A DNA stretch of 64,000 nt from Massilia phosphatilytica (GTDB lineage: Bacteria > Pseudomonadota > Gammaproteobacteria > Burkholderiales > Burkholderiaceae_D). The stretch is from assembly GCF_002968015.1 (NCBI RefSeq), contig NZ_PUIP01000023.1, forward strand, positions 23,780-87,779. Direction: 5' to 3'. The notes under the pieces are model-generated. The model worked only from the letters and a program-made list of their open reading frames with translations, was not told the origin of the DNA and did no database searches. Position numbers and translations under genes: made by a program. Positions 40,659 through 49,933 of the stretch are shown here, one piece after another; positions within the stretch are counted from its first letter, which is position 1; every line of letters begins with the position of its first letter.

Positions 40659-41630
40659 GTGCAAGCTACCAAGAAAGGCGCCGCCGAGAAGCACCACGAA
40701 GCCACCATCGTCAAACGTGGCGGCGGCAAGCATCACGACGACGAACACGGCGGCGCGTGGAAAGTCGCGTTCGCGGACTTCTGCATGGCGCTGATGGCGT
40801 TGTTCCTCGTGCTGTGGCTGATCGCGGCGCGCGAGGCCCAGCAGGTCAAGAACCAGGTCCGCGACAACACGGCCAGCGGCCTGATCGAAGGCTCGGGCGG
40901 CAAGCCGGAAATCAAGTCGAGCCCGGCCGGCAGCCTGATCGAGCGCTTCCAGCTCCCGAAGAGCAACGGCGGTGCCGAAGGCCCTGCCGCCGGCGCCAGG
41001 GCGAACACCCAGACGGTCCGTACGAAATACGAATCGCCATCCGAACTGGCCGCGCTGGCGCACAAGCTCCAGCAGATGAGCGCGGACGCTGGCCTCGCAT
41101 CGAATCTTGCCACCGTGATCACGCCGGACGGCCTGCGCGTGATGTTGCACGACACGGACCACCAGGGCATGTTCGTGCGCGGCAGCCCGCTGCCGACCGC
41201 CAAGTTCGCAAAACTGTTGCGTGCGATGGCGCCGCTGTTCGAAAACATGGAAAATCAGATGTTGATCGTAGGCCATACGGATTCCTTGCAGTACACTAGG
41301 GCCGGACCGACCAGCTATTCCAACTGGAGCCTGTCGGTCAACCGCGCTCTGGCTGCGCGGTCCGAACTGCTCATCGGCGGCATGCGCAGCGAAAGCATCC
41401 TGCAACTGGTCGGCATGGCCGACCGCGCGCCGATCGACGCGGCCCATCCGGATGCTTCGGCCAACCGCCGTATCGAACTGTTGATCCTGACCAGCAAGCA
41501 AGCAGCTGCCATCAAGACCATGTTCGGCACGCCTGCGGACACCGAAGCCCTGACCTCCGACGCGTCCACGTCCAAAACGGACGACCCGGCGCTCAAGGAC
41601 CTGCGCAGCCAGATGGTAAAGAAACCATGA
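40659..41630 (+). CDS. motB: Flagellar stator protein MotB
   Basis: 323 residues from a GTG start with GGAG six bases upstream. One membrane helix near the N-terminus contains the proton-binding Asp (WKVAFADFCMALMALFLVLW). A long linker is followed by the OmpA-like peptidoglycan-binding domain (MLIVGHTDSLQYTRAGPT, SNWSLSVNRALAARSELL, NRRIELLIL). It anchors the stator to the cell wall. Position after fliA and motA matches lafU. Confidence 0.94.
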   Translation: MQATKKGAAEKHHEATIVKRGGGKHHDDEHGGAWKVAFADFCMALMALFLVLWLIAAREAQQVKNQVRDNTASGLIEGSGGKPEIKSSPAGSLIERFQLPKSNGGAEGPAAGARANTQTVRTKYESPSELAALAHKLQQMSADAGLASNLATVITPDGLRVMLHDTDHQGMFVRGSPLPTAKFAKLLRAMAPLFENMENQMLIVGHTDSLQYTRAGPTSYSNWSLSVNRALAARSELLIGGMRSESILQLVGMADRAPIDAAHPDASANRRIELLILTSKQAAAIKTMFGTPADTEALTSDASTSKTDDPALKDLRSQMVKKP

Positions 41631-41659
41631 CGATTCAATCGAAAACCCGAGGACCACGC

Positions 41660-41944
41660 ATGAAGATTTCCAGTGCCTCCACGCCTTCCGTCTCGATCGC
41701 CCCGCAGGTGGGCGGCGCCGCCGCCGCGCCGGCCGCGGCCCCGGCGAGTGCCTCCGCGGGCACCGATGCGCTCGAATCCGCCGTGCTGCAGCCCGCGCAG
41801 AAAGCGCTCGGCGCCCTGCCGGACTTCGATGCCGCCCGCGTGGCCGAGCTGCGCGACGCGCTGGCCAAGGGCGAACTGCCGTTCGACGCGGGTCGCCTGG
41901 CCGGCCTGATCCAGCGTTTCCACGGCAGCGGCAACAAGGCTTGA
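41660..41944 (+). CDS. flgM: Anti-sigma-28 factor FlgM
   Basis: 94 residues from ATG 41660, which has GAGGA six bases upstream; an upstream in-frame start exists but lacks this site. The N-terminus is Ala-rich and unordered, and the C-terminal half (DFDAARVAELRDALAKGELP, FDAGRLAGLIQRF) is the FlgM signature that binds FliA. It is exported after hook completion, releasing FliA. It is followed by flgN. Confidence 0.87.
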   Translation: MKISSASTPSVSIAPQVGGAAAAPAAAPASASAGTDALESAVLQPAQKALGALPDFDAARVAELRDALAKGELPFDAGRLAGLIQRFHGSGNKA

Positions 41945-41948
41945 CCCC

Positions 41949-42377
41949 ATGAGCCGCATGACCCGCGACCAGGCCGTCGCACGTCTGCTGGACGGCATTG
42001 CCGCCGACATGTCCGCCTGCGGCACGATCCGCGAACTGCTGGAGCGCCAGTTCCAGGCCGCCCTGCGCCACCGCGCCACGGAACTCGCGACGCTTGCCGG
42101 CGCGCTCACGCCCGAGCTGGACGCGATGGAACAGCGCCGCCTGCAGCGCGTACAACTCGTGCGTGCCCTGCTGGGCCCGCAAGCCACGATGGACGACCTG
42201 TTCGGCAGCCTGCCGGTGCCGCAGCGCACGCGCGGCCAGGCCGATTGGGAGCAACTGGAAGCCCTGGTGCGCGACTGCAAGCACGCAACGACGCGCAACG
42301 GCAACCTGATGGCTGAACAATTTACGATCATGCAACGCCTGCTGCACGGCGAAGACGATACCTATGCGCCACGCTGA
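41949..42377 (+). CDS. flgN: FlgN-like chaperone for FlgK/FlgL
   Basis: 142 residues, entirely helical (AVARLLDGIAADMSACGTIR; QFQAALRHRATELATLAGAL), without signal peptide. FlgN binds the hook-filament junction proteins FlgK and FlgL before export. Assigned by size, helical nature and location directly after flgM, the usual pair. It overlaps the muramidase gene by 14 bases. Confidence 0.78.
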   Translation: MSRMTRDQAVARLLDGIAADMSACGTIRELLERQFQAALRHRATELATLAGALTPELDAMEQRRLQRVQLVRALLGPQATMDDLFGSLPVPQRTRGQADWEQLEALVRDCKHATTRNGNLMAEQFTIMQRLLHGEDDTYAPR

Positions 42378-43086
42378 ATTCACGACGTCGATTCCTTCGT
42401 TGACCCCGACCGCGGCCACCACGCCGACCGCGCCACTCGGCAATGGCGGCGGCAAGTTCGGTGGCATCTTCAACGAGGTGCAGGGCGAGGTGTCCGACTT
42501 CATCCAGAACGGCGGCGGCGATTTCGCGACGAGCGCGCAGCTCAGCGCCGAAGGCCGCATGTGGGCCGCGCGCAGCCAGAATACGACGGCCGCCGTGATG
42601 GGCGACGGCAGCGACGCGTCGCCCGACCAGCAGGCTTTCCTGGAAAGCATCGCCCCCTGGGCCAAGGAAGCGGCCGACAAGCTGGGCGTGGCGCCGGAGC
42701 TCGTTTCCGCGCACGCCGCCCTGGAATCCGGCTGGGGCCAGCGTCCGCTGCGCAACGCGGACGGCAGTTCATCCCATAACCTGTTCGGCATCAAGGCCGG
42801 TACCAGCTGGCATGGTGATGTCGCGCAATCCGCCACCACCGAATACGTCGGCGGGGCCGCCATCAAGACGAGCGCGAAGTTCCGCGCCTATCCGGACCAG
42901 GCCAGCGCCTTCCGCGACTATGCGCAGATGCTGATCGACAATCCGCGCTTCCATGGCGCACTCGGCGCCGGCAACGACGCCCAAGCCTTCGCCGCCGGCC
43001 TCGCCAAGGGCGGCTACGCCACCGATCCCGCTTATGCGGCCAAGCTGTCGCGCCTGGCCGGCAAACTGCAGAACATCAGCGGTTGA
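42364..43086 (+). CDS. Separate flagellar muramidase (FlgJ C-terminal, glucosaminidase domain)
   Basis: 240 residues: an unstructured N-terminus (about 75 residues) and a GH73 glucosaminidase domain with LGVAPELVSAHAALESGWGQ (the catalytic Glu in ALESGWG), HNLFGIKAG and FRAYPDQASAFRDYAQML. In most enterobacteria this domain is the second half of FlgJ, opening peptidoglycan for the rod. Here FlgJ at 49933 has only the rod-cap part, so this gene supplies the enzyme. No signal peptide is seen; it probably leaves through the flagellar export gate. Its 3' end overlaps the convergent flgA by 11 bases. Confidence 0.88.
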   Translation: MRHAEFTTSIPSLTPTAATTPTAPLGNGGGKFGGIFNEVQGEVSDFIQNGGGDFATSAQLSAEGRMWAARSQNTTAAVMGDGSDASPDQQAFLESIAPWAKEAADKLGVAPELVSAHAALESGWGQRPLRNADGSSSHNLFGIKAGTSWHGDVAQSATTEYVGGAAIKTSAKFRAYPDQASAFRDYAQMLIDNPRFHGALGAGNDAQAFAAGLAKGGYATDPAYAAKLSRLAGKLQNISG

Positions 43087-43789
43087 TTTGCATGTCGATC
43101 GGCTCAACCGTGCCCGGTCCGGCGACACGCATGCGCACCACCTGCCCGCTGCCGGCGTTGCGCACGCGCACGACGGCACCCTTCCCGCCCGCATCCAGCG
43201 CTTCTCCGGTCATGCTCACTTCGATGCCTTCGCGCCGCGCGACCATCATGACGGCATCGCCGCGCTTCACCAGAACGGGACTGCTGAGCTGGCCACTGCG
43301 CAAAATGTCTCCTGGACGCAACATGCGACGAGACATTTGTCCGACAGCATCGGCGGGATTACTGATCGGATCGGCAATGTTGGAAATGTCACGGCGCTCG
43401 ATCGTGACTTGTGCATCCGTCAACGCTTCGTTGGCGACAACGGGTGCCGCCGCGATCGCGACCATGGCCGTCACGCGCGCGCGGACGGCGTACTCGTACC
43501 GCCATCCAGGCGTGTCCGGACAGCGCGCTACGAAGCGCATCCTCTGGGAAGAACGGGTATCGAGCGGTTCCACGGCCACTTGCTGGCTGCAGGGCGGCGC
43601 CGGCCGCGCGGCCACGACGGCGATCTCGAATTGCGGTTCGGTCAAGCCGGCCGCCGCCATCTGCCTTTCCAGTTCGGCACGGGCGGCTTGCTCGATTTGC
43701 ATAGGAACCGACGGCGCTGCCGCTTGCGCGAACGCAGAAAATAACATCAGTGACGAACCAACAAGGGTTGCCTTACAGAAAGCAATCAT
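43076..43789 (-). CDS. flgA: Flagella basal-body P-ring assembly chaperone FlgA
   Basis: 237 residues from ATG 43789 with a signal peptide (LVGSSLMLFSAFAQA). The C-terminal SAF-type domain is typical: RRMLRPGDILRSGQL, VLVKRGDAVMMVARREGIEV, GKGAVVRVRNAGSGQVVRMR and GTVEPIDMQ. FlgA assists P-ring formation by FlgI. It lies on the minus strand, divergent from flgB, as in lateral loci. A longer frame exists (TTG 43828), but the signal peptide fits the inner ATG. Confidence 0.9.
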   Translation of the reverse strand: MIAFCKATLVGSSLMLFSAFAQAAAPSVPMQIEQAARAELERQMAAAGLTEPQFEIAVVAARPAPPCSQQVAVEPLDTRSSQRMRFVARCPDTPGWRYEYAVRARVTAMVAIAAAPVVANEALTDAQVTIERRDISNIADPISNPADAVGQMSRRMLRPGDILRSGQLSSPVLVKRGDAVMMVARREGIEVSMTGEALDAGGKGAVVRVRNAGSGQVVRMRVAGPGTVEPIDMQINR

Positions 43790-43861
43790 TAGAGAATAGT
43801 GGCTGCGGAAAAATCTGATTCTAACCAATCATCCGAAATTCAACCGACAGGAGTTCCTGAC

Positions 43862-44221
43862 ATGACGATTAATTTCAAAGACGCACTGGGTGTGCATGCG
43901 GACGCGCTGGAACTGCGCGCCGAGCGCACCAAGGTGTTGGCCGCGAATATCGCTAACGAGAGCACGCCCGGCTACACCGCACGCGACATTGATTTTGGCG
44001 CCATGTTGCAGGATCGCATCGACACCGAGAACGGCGAACTCAGCCTGAGCGACGACAAGCCGTTGTACCGCGTGCCGTTCCACCCGAGCGCGGACGGCAA
44101 TACCGTCGAGATCGGCGTCGAGCAAGCCGCGTTCGGCCAGAACTCCTCCGATTTCAATACCAGCCTGACCTTCATCAACATGCAGTTGCGCGGTCTGGCA
44201 AAAGCCATCAACGGTCAATAA
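43862..44221 (+). CDS. flgB: Flagellar proximal rod protein FlgB
   Basis: 119 residues from ATG 43862 after AGGAG. It contains the rod-family N-terminus with VLAANIANESTPGYTARDID and the C-terminal helix FINMQLRGLAKAINGQ. Together with FlgC, F and G it builds the rod. It heads the flgB-flgL run and is divergent from flgA across a 72-base gap. Confidence 0.93.
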   Translation: MTINFKDALGVHADALELRAERTKVLAANIANESTPGYTARDIDFGAMLQDRIDTENGELSLSDDKPLYRVPFHPSADGNTVEIGVEQAAFGQNSSDFNTSLTFINMQLRGLAKAINGQ

Positions 44222-44231
44222 CAGGTCAACA

Positions 44232-44636
44232 ATGGGCTTCAAGGACATTTCTCAGATCGCCGGTTCGGCGATGGCGGCGCAGTCGGTGCGCCTGAACACG
44301 ATCGCCAGCAACCTGGCCAACGCCGACGTCTCGGCCGGCTCCGAAGCGGAAGCGTACCGCGCCCGCAAGCCGGTCTTCGCGGCCGTCATGGGCAACAATG
44401 CCAGCGCGGGTGTGCAGGTGCTCGACGTGGTCGAGAGCGCCGAGCCGCTGCGCCGCGTGCACGAGCCGGGCAATCCGAAGGCCGATGCCGACGGCATGGT
44501 CTATTACACGAACGTCAACGAAGTGTCCGAGATGGCCGACATGATGTCCGCCAGCCGTGCCTTCGAAACCAACGTCGAAGTCCTGGGACGCATCAAATCC
44601 ATGCAGCAGTCGCTGCTCAAGCTGGGAGAATCCTGA
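44232..44636 (+). CDS. flgC: Flagellar proximal rod protein FlgC
   Basis: 134 residues: N-terminal rod motif (AAQSVRLNTIASNLANADVS), a middle with GVQVLDVVESAEPLRRVHEP and NPKADADGMVYYTNVNEVSE, and the C-terminal helix DMMSASRAFETNVEVLGRIK. It lies 10 bases after flgB. Confidence 0.94.
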   Translation: MGFKDISQIAGSAMAAQSVRLNTIASNLANADVSAGSEAEAYRARKPVFAAVMGNNASAGVQVLDVVESAEPLRRVHEPGNPKADADGMVYYTNVNEVSEMADMMSASRAFETNVEVLGRIKSMQQSLLKLGES

Positions 44637-44638
44637 AC

Positions 44639-45304
44639 ATGGTGACCACCAACAACGCCACCAACACCCAGTTCGGCAGCACGACGAACACGGGCAGCAA
44701 CAAGGTCGCGCCCCACGCGCCGACCGACGCCAACAAGGACATGTTCACCAAGCTGCTCGTGGCGCAGATCCAGAACCAGGATCCGCTGTCGCCGCAGGAT
44801 CCGTCCGAGTATGTGAACCAGCTGTCGCAGCTGTCGCAGACCGAAGCGCTGCAGAACCTGTCGCAGACGACGACGGCCAGTGCCAGCGTCCTGCAAAGCC
44901 TGCAAACGCTCGCCATGGGCGGCCAGGTGGGTTCCGACGTGACGGTGGCGACGGACACCGTCAAGCTCGACGGCAGCAAGGTGAGCGGCACCGTGCAACT
45001 GGACGGCCTGTCCGGCGGCACGAACCTGATCCTGACCGGCGTCGACGGCCAGCAGCATGTGATCGACCTGGGCGCCGGTTCGGGCGCCCAGTCTTTCACC
45101 ATCGATCCGGACGCCCTTGGCCTGACGCCCGGCACGTACAAGATCCAGGCCAAGCCATCGGACGGCAGCTCGCCGACGATCGAAGTGGCGGCGCGCCTGA
45201 ACAGCGTGCGCGTGAATGGCGCCAGCGTCGTGCTCCAGGTGGCCAACATCGGCGAGGTTGCTCCCTCGTCCGTCACGGGTTTCAACGGCAAGACGGGCTC
45301 CTGA
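44639..45304 (+). CDS. flgD: Flagellar hook cap protein FlgD
   Basis: 221 residues. N-terminal FlgD motif (DMFTKLLVAQIQNQDPLSPQ, then EYVNQLSQLSQTEALQNL) and a C-terminal Ig/Tudor-like domain with GTYKIQAKPSDGSSPTIEVA. It caps the growing hook and is discarded at the end. It follows flgC with a two-base gap. Confidence 0.93.
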   Translation: MVTTNNATNTQFGSTTNTGSNKVAPHAPTDANKDMFTKLLVAQIQNQDPLSPQDPSEYVNQLSQLSQTEALQNLSQTTTASASVLQSLQTLAMGGQVGSDVTVATDTVKLDGSKVSGTVQLDGLSGGTNLILTGVDGQQHVIDLGAGSGAQSFTIDPDALGLTPGTYKIQAKPSDGSSPTIEVAARLNSVRVNGASVVLQVANIGEVAPSSVTGFNGKTGS

Positions 45305-45345
45305 ACGACGCCCCCCCTCTACCGCAACGCATTTAAGGAATCGAC

Positions 45346-46536
45346 ATGAGCTTCGACATCGCTTTGTCCGGCATCCAGGCCATCAACGAGCAACTGAACA
45401 CCGTTTCGAACAACATCGCCAACGCGGCCACCTACGGCTTCAAGTCCGGCCGCGCCAACTTCGCGTCCGTCATGGCCGGCAGCCGCCCCAACGGCGTGGA
45501 AATCGGTTCGGTCACGCAGAACATCACCACGAACGGCGCCACCCAGACCACCGGTCGCGCCCTCGATGCCGCCATCCAGGGCCGCGGCTTCTTCGTCAGC
45601 GTCAACAACCAGGGCACCACGCAGTACTCGCGCGTCGGCATCTTCGCGCCCGACGCGACAGGCATGCTGGTCGACAGCAACGGCAACAAGGTGCAGGGCT
45701 ACGGCCCGACCAAGAACGGCGCGCGCGGCCCGATGGGCGACGTGCAGATCCCGACCGGCCAGATCCCGGCCGTCGCGACGACCGGCATCGCGTACACCGG
45801 CAACCTGTCGGCCGACTGGACCGTGCCCGCCACCGCGTTCGACTCGACCAAGAACGACACGTACAACATGGTCAAGCAGTCGATCGTGTACGACTCGATC
45901 GGCACGCAGCACACGCTGTCGCAGTATTTCGTCAAGGCGGATGCCGACACCGTCAACGTGTTCTACTCGATGGACGGCACGGCAGTGGACGCGACCGCCA
46001 CGCCGGCCGAGCTGAAGTTCGACACCACCGGCGCGCTGGTGAGCACGGCCGGCAATACGATTCCCTACTCGGCCACCGCGGGCGGTGCCGCCGCTGGCAG
46101 CGTCACCATCGACTACAAGGGCACCACGCGCTTCGCCGGCGTAGCCGCCACCACCACCAACCGCAGCGACGGCTATGCGTCCGGTTCGTTCGTGGGCGTC
46201 GAAATGTCGGCCGACGGCTCGCTCGTGGCCAAGTACAGCAACGACCAGTCGCAAGTCGTCGGCACGATCGCCCTGGCCACGTTCGCCAACGAAGGCGCGC
46301 TGTCGCCGATCAGCGAGACCAGCTGGGTCGCCAACGCGGAATCCGGCGATGCCCTCGTCGATCCGCCGGGCGTGGGCCTGTCGGGCAAGCTGTCCACCGG
46401 CGCGCTGGAAGGCTCGAACGTCGACATCACGTCGGAACTGGTCGGCCTGATGACCTCGCAGCGCAACTACCAGGCCAACTCGAAGGTCCTGACCACCGAG
46501 AACCAGATGATGCAGGCCCTCATGCAGGCCCTGTAA
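45346..46536 (+). CDS. flgE: Flagellar hook protein FlgE
   Basis: 396 residues: N-terminal GIQAINEQLNTVSNNIANAA motif, D-domain body with GRGFFVSVNNQGTTQYSRVG, and C-terminal LVGLMTSQRNYQANSKVLTT. It forms the hook. AAGGA lies five bases before the ATG. Length is close to that of short hook proteins. Confidence 0.95.
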   Translation: MSFDIALSGIQAINEQLNTVSNNIANAATYGFKSGRANFASVMAGSRPNGVEIGSVTQNITTNGATQTTGRALDAAIQGRGFFVSVNNQGTTQYSRVGIFAPDATGMLVDSNGNKVQGYGPTKNGARGPMGDVQIPTGQIPAVATTGIAYTGNLSADWTVPATAFDSTKNDTYNMVKQSIVYDSIGTQHTLSQYFVKADADTVNVFYSMDGTAVDATATPAELKFDTTGALVSTAGNTIPYSATAGGAAAGSVTIDYKGTTRFAGVAATTTNRSDGYASGSFVGVEMSADGSLVAKYSNDQSQVVGTIALATFANEGALSPISETSWVANAESGDALVDPPGVGLSGKLSTGALEGSNVDITSELVGLMTSQRNYQANSKVLTTENQMMQALMQAL

Positions 46537-46549
46537 GACCTGACGCCCC

Positions 46550-47275
46550 ATGGATAAACTGATCTTCACCGCCGTTTCCGGCGCCGAGCGCCTGATGCGC
46601 GCCCAGCAGGTCCACGCCAACAACCTGGCGAACCTCGACACCGCGGGCTTTCGCGCCAGCATGGAAGTGGCGACCAACCAGCAGCTGGGCGGCTACGGCT
46701 ACGACGACCGCCACCTGTCGTCGATGCAGGCCGACATGGTCTCGACCCGTGCCGGCTCGATCCGCGAAACCGGCCGCCCGCTCGACGTCGCGATCGGCGG
46801 CCAGGGCTACCTCGCCGTGCAGTCCGGCGACGGCGAAGCCTATACGCGCTCCGGCGAAATCGAAATCGGGGCCGACGGCGCGCTGTCGGTCCACGGCCAT
46901 GCCCTGCTGGGCGAAGGCGGCCCGATCGTGCTGCCGCAGCACACCGCCGTCGAAATCGGCAAGGACGGCACGATTTCCGTGCTGACCGAAGGCGCCACGC
47001 AGATGCAGGTCGTCGACAAGCTGCGCCTCGTGAACGCCACCGGTGCCGAATTGACGAAGAACGAGGCCGGCCTGATCGTGCCGCGCGACGGCGCCAACCT
47101 GCCGACCGATCCGGACGTCAAGGTCCGCCCGGGCGCGCTCGAAGGCAGCAATGTCTCGGCCGTCGAAGAGATGGTCGCCACCATGAGCCTGAACCGCAGC
47201 TTCGAGGTGCAGATGCGCCTGTTCAAGGCCAGCGACAGCATGAACGAGACGGGCAACAAGCTGATCGCCGGCTAA
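46550..47275 (+). CDS. flgF: Flagellar proximal rod protein FlgF
   Basis: 241 residues. Rod motifs: VHANNLANLDTAGFRASMEV, GGQGYLAVQSGDGEAYTRSG and the C-terminal VEEMVATMSLNRSFEVQMRL. It precedes flgG with which it shares the layout. The short gap and order F-G-H are canonical. Confidence 0.93.
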   Translation: MDKLIFTAVSGAERLMRAQQVHANNLANLDTAGFRASMEVATNQQLGGYGYDDRHLSSMQADMVSTRAGSIRETGRPLDVAIGGQGYLAVQSGDGEAYTRSGEIEIGADGALSVHGHALLGEGGPIVLPQHTAVEIGKDGTISVLTEGATQMQVVDKLRLVNATGAELTKNEAGLIVPRDGANLPTDPDVKVRPGALEGSNVSAVEEMVATMSLNRSFEVQMRLFKASDSMNETGNKLIAG

Positions 47276-47311
47276 CGCGCGTCCCCAACCGAATCACGAG
47301 AGAGAGAAACC

Positions 47312-48097
47312 ATGAATCCAGCAATGTGGATCGCCAAGACCGGTGTGCAGGCCCAGGATACGAAACTGCAGGCCATCGCCAACAACCTGGCCAACGTCAA
47401 CACGGTCGGCTTCAAGCGTGACCGCGTCGTGTTCGAGGACCTGTTCTACCAGGTCGACAAGCAGCCGGGTGCCCAGACGGCCGACAACACGGTCAGCAAC
47501 GGCGTCCAGCTCGGCAACGGCGTGAACATCGTCGGCACGCAGAAGGTATTCACCAACGGCAGCATCCAGACGACGAGCCAGCCGCTCGACGTGGCGATCA
47601 ACGGCAACGGTTTCCTGCAGGTGCGCCGCCCGGACGGCCAGCCGGCCTTTACCCGCGCCGGCCAGCTGCAGGTCGACTCGAACGGCGTGCTGGTCAACGC
47701 CCAGGGCCTGCCCCTGGTGCCGCAGATCACCGTGCCGAACAACGCGACCGCGATCACGATCGGTGAAAACGGCATGGTCAGCGCGACCGTTCCGGGCACC
47801 ACCGCCCCGACCGAACTGGGCCAGCTCACGCTGACGACGTTCGTCAACCCGGCCGGCCTGCTGGCCCTGGGCGACAACCTGTTCCAGGAAACGGCCGCCA
47901 GCGGCACGCCGAACGAAGGCAAGGCCGGCGACGGCGCCTTCGGCAAGATCAAGCAGGGCGCACTGGAAGGTTCGAACGTGCAGGTCGTCGAAGAGATGGT
48001 CGACATGATCGCCGCCCAGCGTACCTATGAAATGAACACCAAGGTGTTGTCGGCCGCCGACAACATGCTGCAATACCTGTCCCAGGCTTCCCGCTGA
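47312..48097 (+). CDS. flgG: Flagellar distal rod protein FlgG
   Basis: 261 residues, near the standard FlgG length. Signatures: MWIAKTGVQAQDTKLQAIAN, NNLANVNTVGFKRDRVVFED, DVAINGNGFLQVRRPDGQPA and VVEEMVDMIAAQRTYEMNTK. A GAGAGAGAG run provides the ribosome site. Confidence 0.96.
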   Translation: MNPAMWIAKTGVQAQDTKLQAIANNLANVNTVGFKRDRVVFEDLFYQVDKQPGAQTADNTVSNGVQLGNGVNIVGTQKVFTNGSIQTTSQPLDVAINGNGFLQVRRPDGQPAFTRAGQLQVDSNGVLVNAQGLPLVPQITVPNNATAITIGENGMVSATVPGTTAPTELGQLTLTTFVNPAGLLALGDNLFQETAASGTPNEGKAGDGAFGKIKQGALEGSNVQVVEEMVDMIAAQRTYEMNTKVLSAADNMLQYLSQASR

Positions 48098-48099
48098 CC

Positions 48100-48768
48100 A
48101 TGAAACGCTTCGCCCTCGCCGCCGGGATGGCGGCCAGCCTCGTGCTGACCGGATGCGCCTCGCGCGTCCCCCTGAACAACCCCGCCGTCCAGGACGACGC
48201 TCTCGCCCTGCCGAAAACGCAGCCGGCGCGCGGCGGCGTCGGGGGCGGCGTGTTCAGCGCCGATACCGTCTCGCTGACCTCGGACGCGCGCGCGTTCCGC
48301 GTGGGCGACGTCGTCACCGTCCTGCTGCAGGAAACGACCCAGGCCAGCAAGAAGGCCGGCACCAGCTTCAACAAGGGTTCCTCCGCGTCCGTGACGCCGA
48401 TCAGCGCGCTCGGCAAGACGTTCGGCCGCACCGGCCTCGACGTCTCGGCCGACCGCAGTTTCAACGGCGACGCCACCAGCACCCAGCAGAACGCGCTGTC
48501 CGGCGCGATCACCGTGCTCGTGCAGGAAGTGCTGCCGAACGGCCTGCTGCGCGTGGCCGGCGAAAAGCGCCTGCAGTTGAACCAGGGCGAGGAATACGTG
48601 CGCATCAAGGGTTACCTGCGCGCCGCCGACATCGACAACGAGAACCAGGTGTCGTCGCTGCGCGTGGCCAATGCCCGCATCGCCTATTCCGGCCAGGGCT
48701 CGCTGGCCGACGCCAATACCCCCGGCTGGCTGACCCGGTTCTTCACCGGTCCGTTCATGCCCTTCTGA
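48100..48768 (+). CDS. flgH: Flagellar L-ring lipoprotein FlgH
   Basis: 222 residues. The signal ends in a lipobox (LVLTGCAS; lipidated Cys near residue 19). The body contains SLTSDARAFRVGDVVTVLL and KRLQLNQGEEYVRIKGYLRA with the C-terminal RIAYSGQGSLADANTPGWLT, all typical of L-ring proteins. It forms the bushing in the outer membrane. It starts two bases after flgG ends. Confidence 0.95.
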   Translation: MKRFALAAGMAASLVLTGCASRVPLNNPAVQDDALALPKTQPARGGVGGGVFSADTVSLTSDARAFRVGDVVTVLLQETTQASKKAGTSFNKGSSASVTPISALGKTFGRTGLDVSADRSFNGDATSTQQNALSGAITVLVQEVLPNGLLRVAGEKRLQLNQGEEYVRIKGYLRAADIDNENQVSSLRVANARIAYSGQGSLADANTPGWLTRFFTGPFMPF

Positions 48769-48775
48769 GGATCCC

Positions 48776-49933
48776 ATGACACTCACCTTCCGTTCCGTCT
48801 GCCTGGGCCTCGCCTCGCTGCTTGCCTTGCCGGCCTTCGCTGCCCCCGCCGTGAAGACCGCGTCCGTCAATCCCGACGCGGCCATCCTCACGCGCGCCCA
48901 GCCGCTGCGCAACCTCGTCAGCGTCGAAGGCGTGCGCGAGAACCCGCTCGTGGGCTACGGTCTCGTCGTGGGCCTGAACGGCAGCGGCGACTCGACGCAG
49001 GTGAAGTACTCGAGCCAGTCGGTCGTCAACATGCTCAAGCAGTTCGGCGTCAAGCTGCCGGAAGGCGAGGAAGCGAAGAACAAGAACGTGGCCGCCGTCA
49101 TGGTGTCCGCCGTGTTCCCGCCCGGCTACCGCCGCGGCCAGGCGATCGACGTGACCGTCTCGTCGCTGGGCGATGCGAAAAGCCTGCGCGGCGGCACGCT
49201 GCTGCTGACCCAGCTGCGCGCGGCCGACAATGAAGTCTATGCGCTGGCCCAGGGCAACCTCGTCGTCGGCGGCCTGTCCGCGGCCGGCAAGAGCGGCTCC
49301 TCGGTGACGGTCAACACGCCGACCGGCGGCCGCATCCCGAACGGCGCCCAGATCGAGCGCGAGATCCCGACCGATTTCGCCACCCGCCCGGCCGTGCTGC
49401 TGCGCCTGCGCCACCCGAACTTCGACACCGCGACCAACGTCGTGAACGCGATCAACCGCCGCTTCGGCCAGGTCGCCACCACGGCCGACGGCACCAGCGT
49501 CGAGGTCGTGGCGCCGACGAATCCGACCGAACGCGTCGCTTTCGTCGCCAAGCTGGAAAACATGGTCGTGGAAGCCGGCGAGGAAGTGCCCCGCGTCGTA
49601 TTCAATTCGCGCACCGGCACCGTCGTGATTTCCGACGGCCTGCGCGTGAAATCGGCCGCCGTGACCCACGGTTCGCTCAAGGTCGTGATCTCGGAAAGCT
49701 CGGCCGTCAGCCAGCCGGGGCCGTTTTCCAGGGGCCAGACGCAGGTCACGCCGCAATCGAAGGTCTCGGTCGACCAGGGCTCGGGCCAGATGTTCCACTG
49801 GCCGGGCGGCGCCCGCCTGCAGACCATCATCGACACGGTCAACAGCCTCGGCGCTTCTCCCGACGACATCATGGCGATCCTGCAGGCCCTGGACCAGGCT
49901 GGCGCGATCGAAGGCGAACTGGTGGTGATCTGA
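48776..49933 (+). CDS. flgI: Flagellar P-ring protein FlgI
   Basis: 385 residues with a Sec signal (LGLASLLALPAFAAPA). Signatures: RNLVSVEGVRENPLVGYGLV, VGLNGSGDSTQV, NMLKQFGVKLP, GGTLLLTQLRAADNEVYALA and the C-terminal DDIMAILQALDQAGAIEGEL. It forms the periplasmic ring with help from FlgA. It shares one base with flgJ. Confidence 0.95.
   Translation: MTLTFRSVCLGLASLLALPAFAAPAVKTASVNPDAAILTRAQPLRNLVSVEGVRENPLVGYGLVVGLNGSGDSTQVKYSSQSVVNMLKQFGVKLPEGEEAKNKNVAAVMVSAVFPPGYRRGQAIDVTVSSLGDAKSLRGGTLLLTQLRAADNEVYALAQGNLVVGGLSAAGKSGSSVTVNTPTGGRIPNGAQIEREIPTDFATRPAVLLRLRHPNFDTATNVVNAINRRFGQVATTADGTSVEVVAPTNPTERVAFVAKLENMVVEAGEEVPRVVFNSRTGTVVISDGLRVKSAAVTHGSLKVVISESSAVSQPGPFSRGQTQVTPQSKVSVDQGSGQMFHWPGGARLQTIIDTVNSLGASPDDIMAILQALDQAGAIEGELVVI

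Noticed and set aside
43790..43861. TGGCTGCGG stretch between flgA and flgB as a sigma-54 promoter
   Set aside because: No GC dinucleotide at the required distance; the promoter type of flgB remains open.
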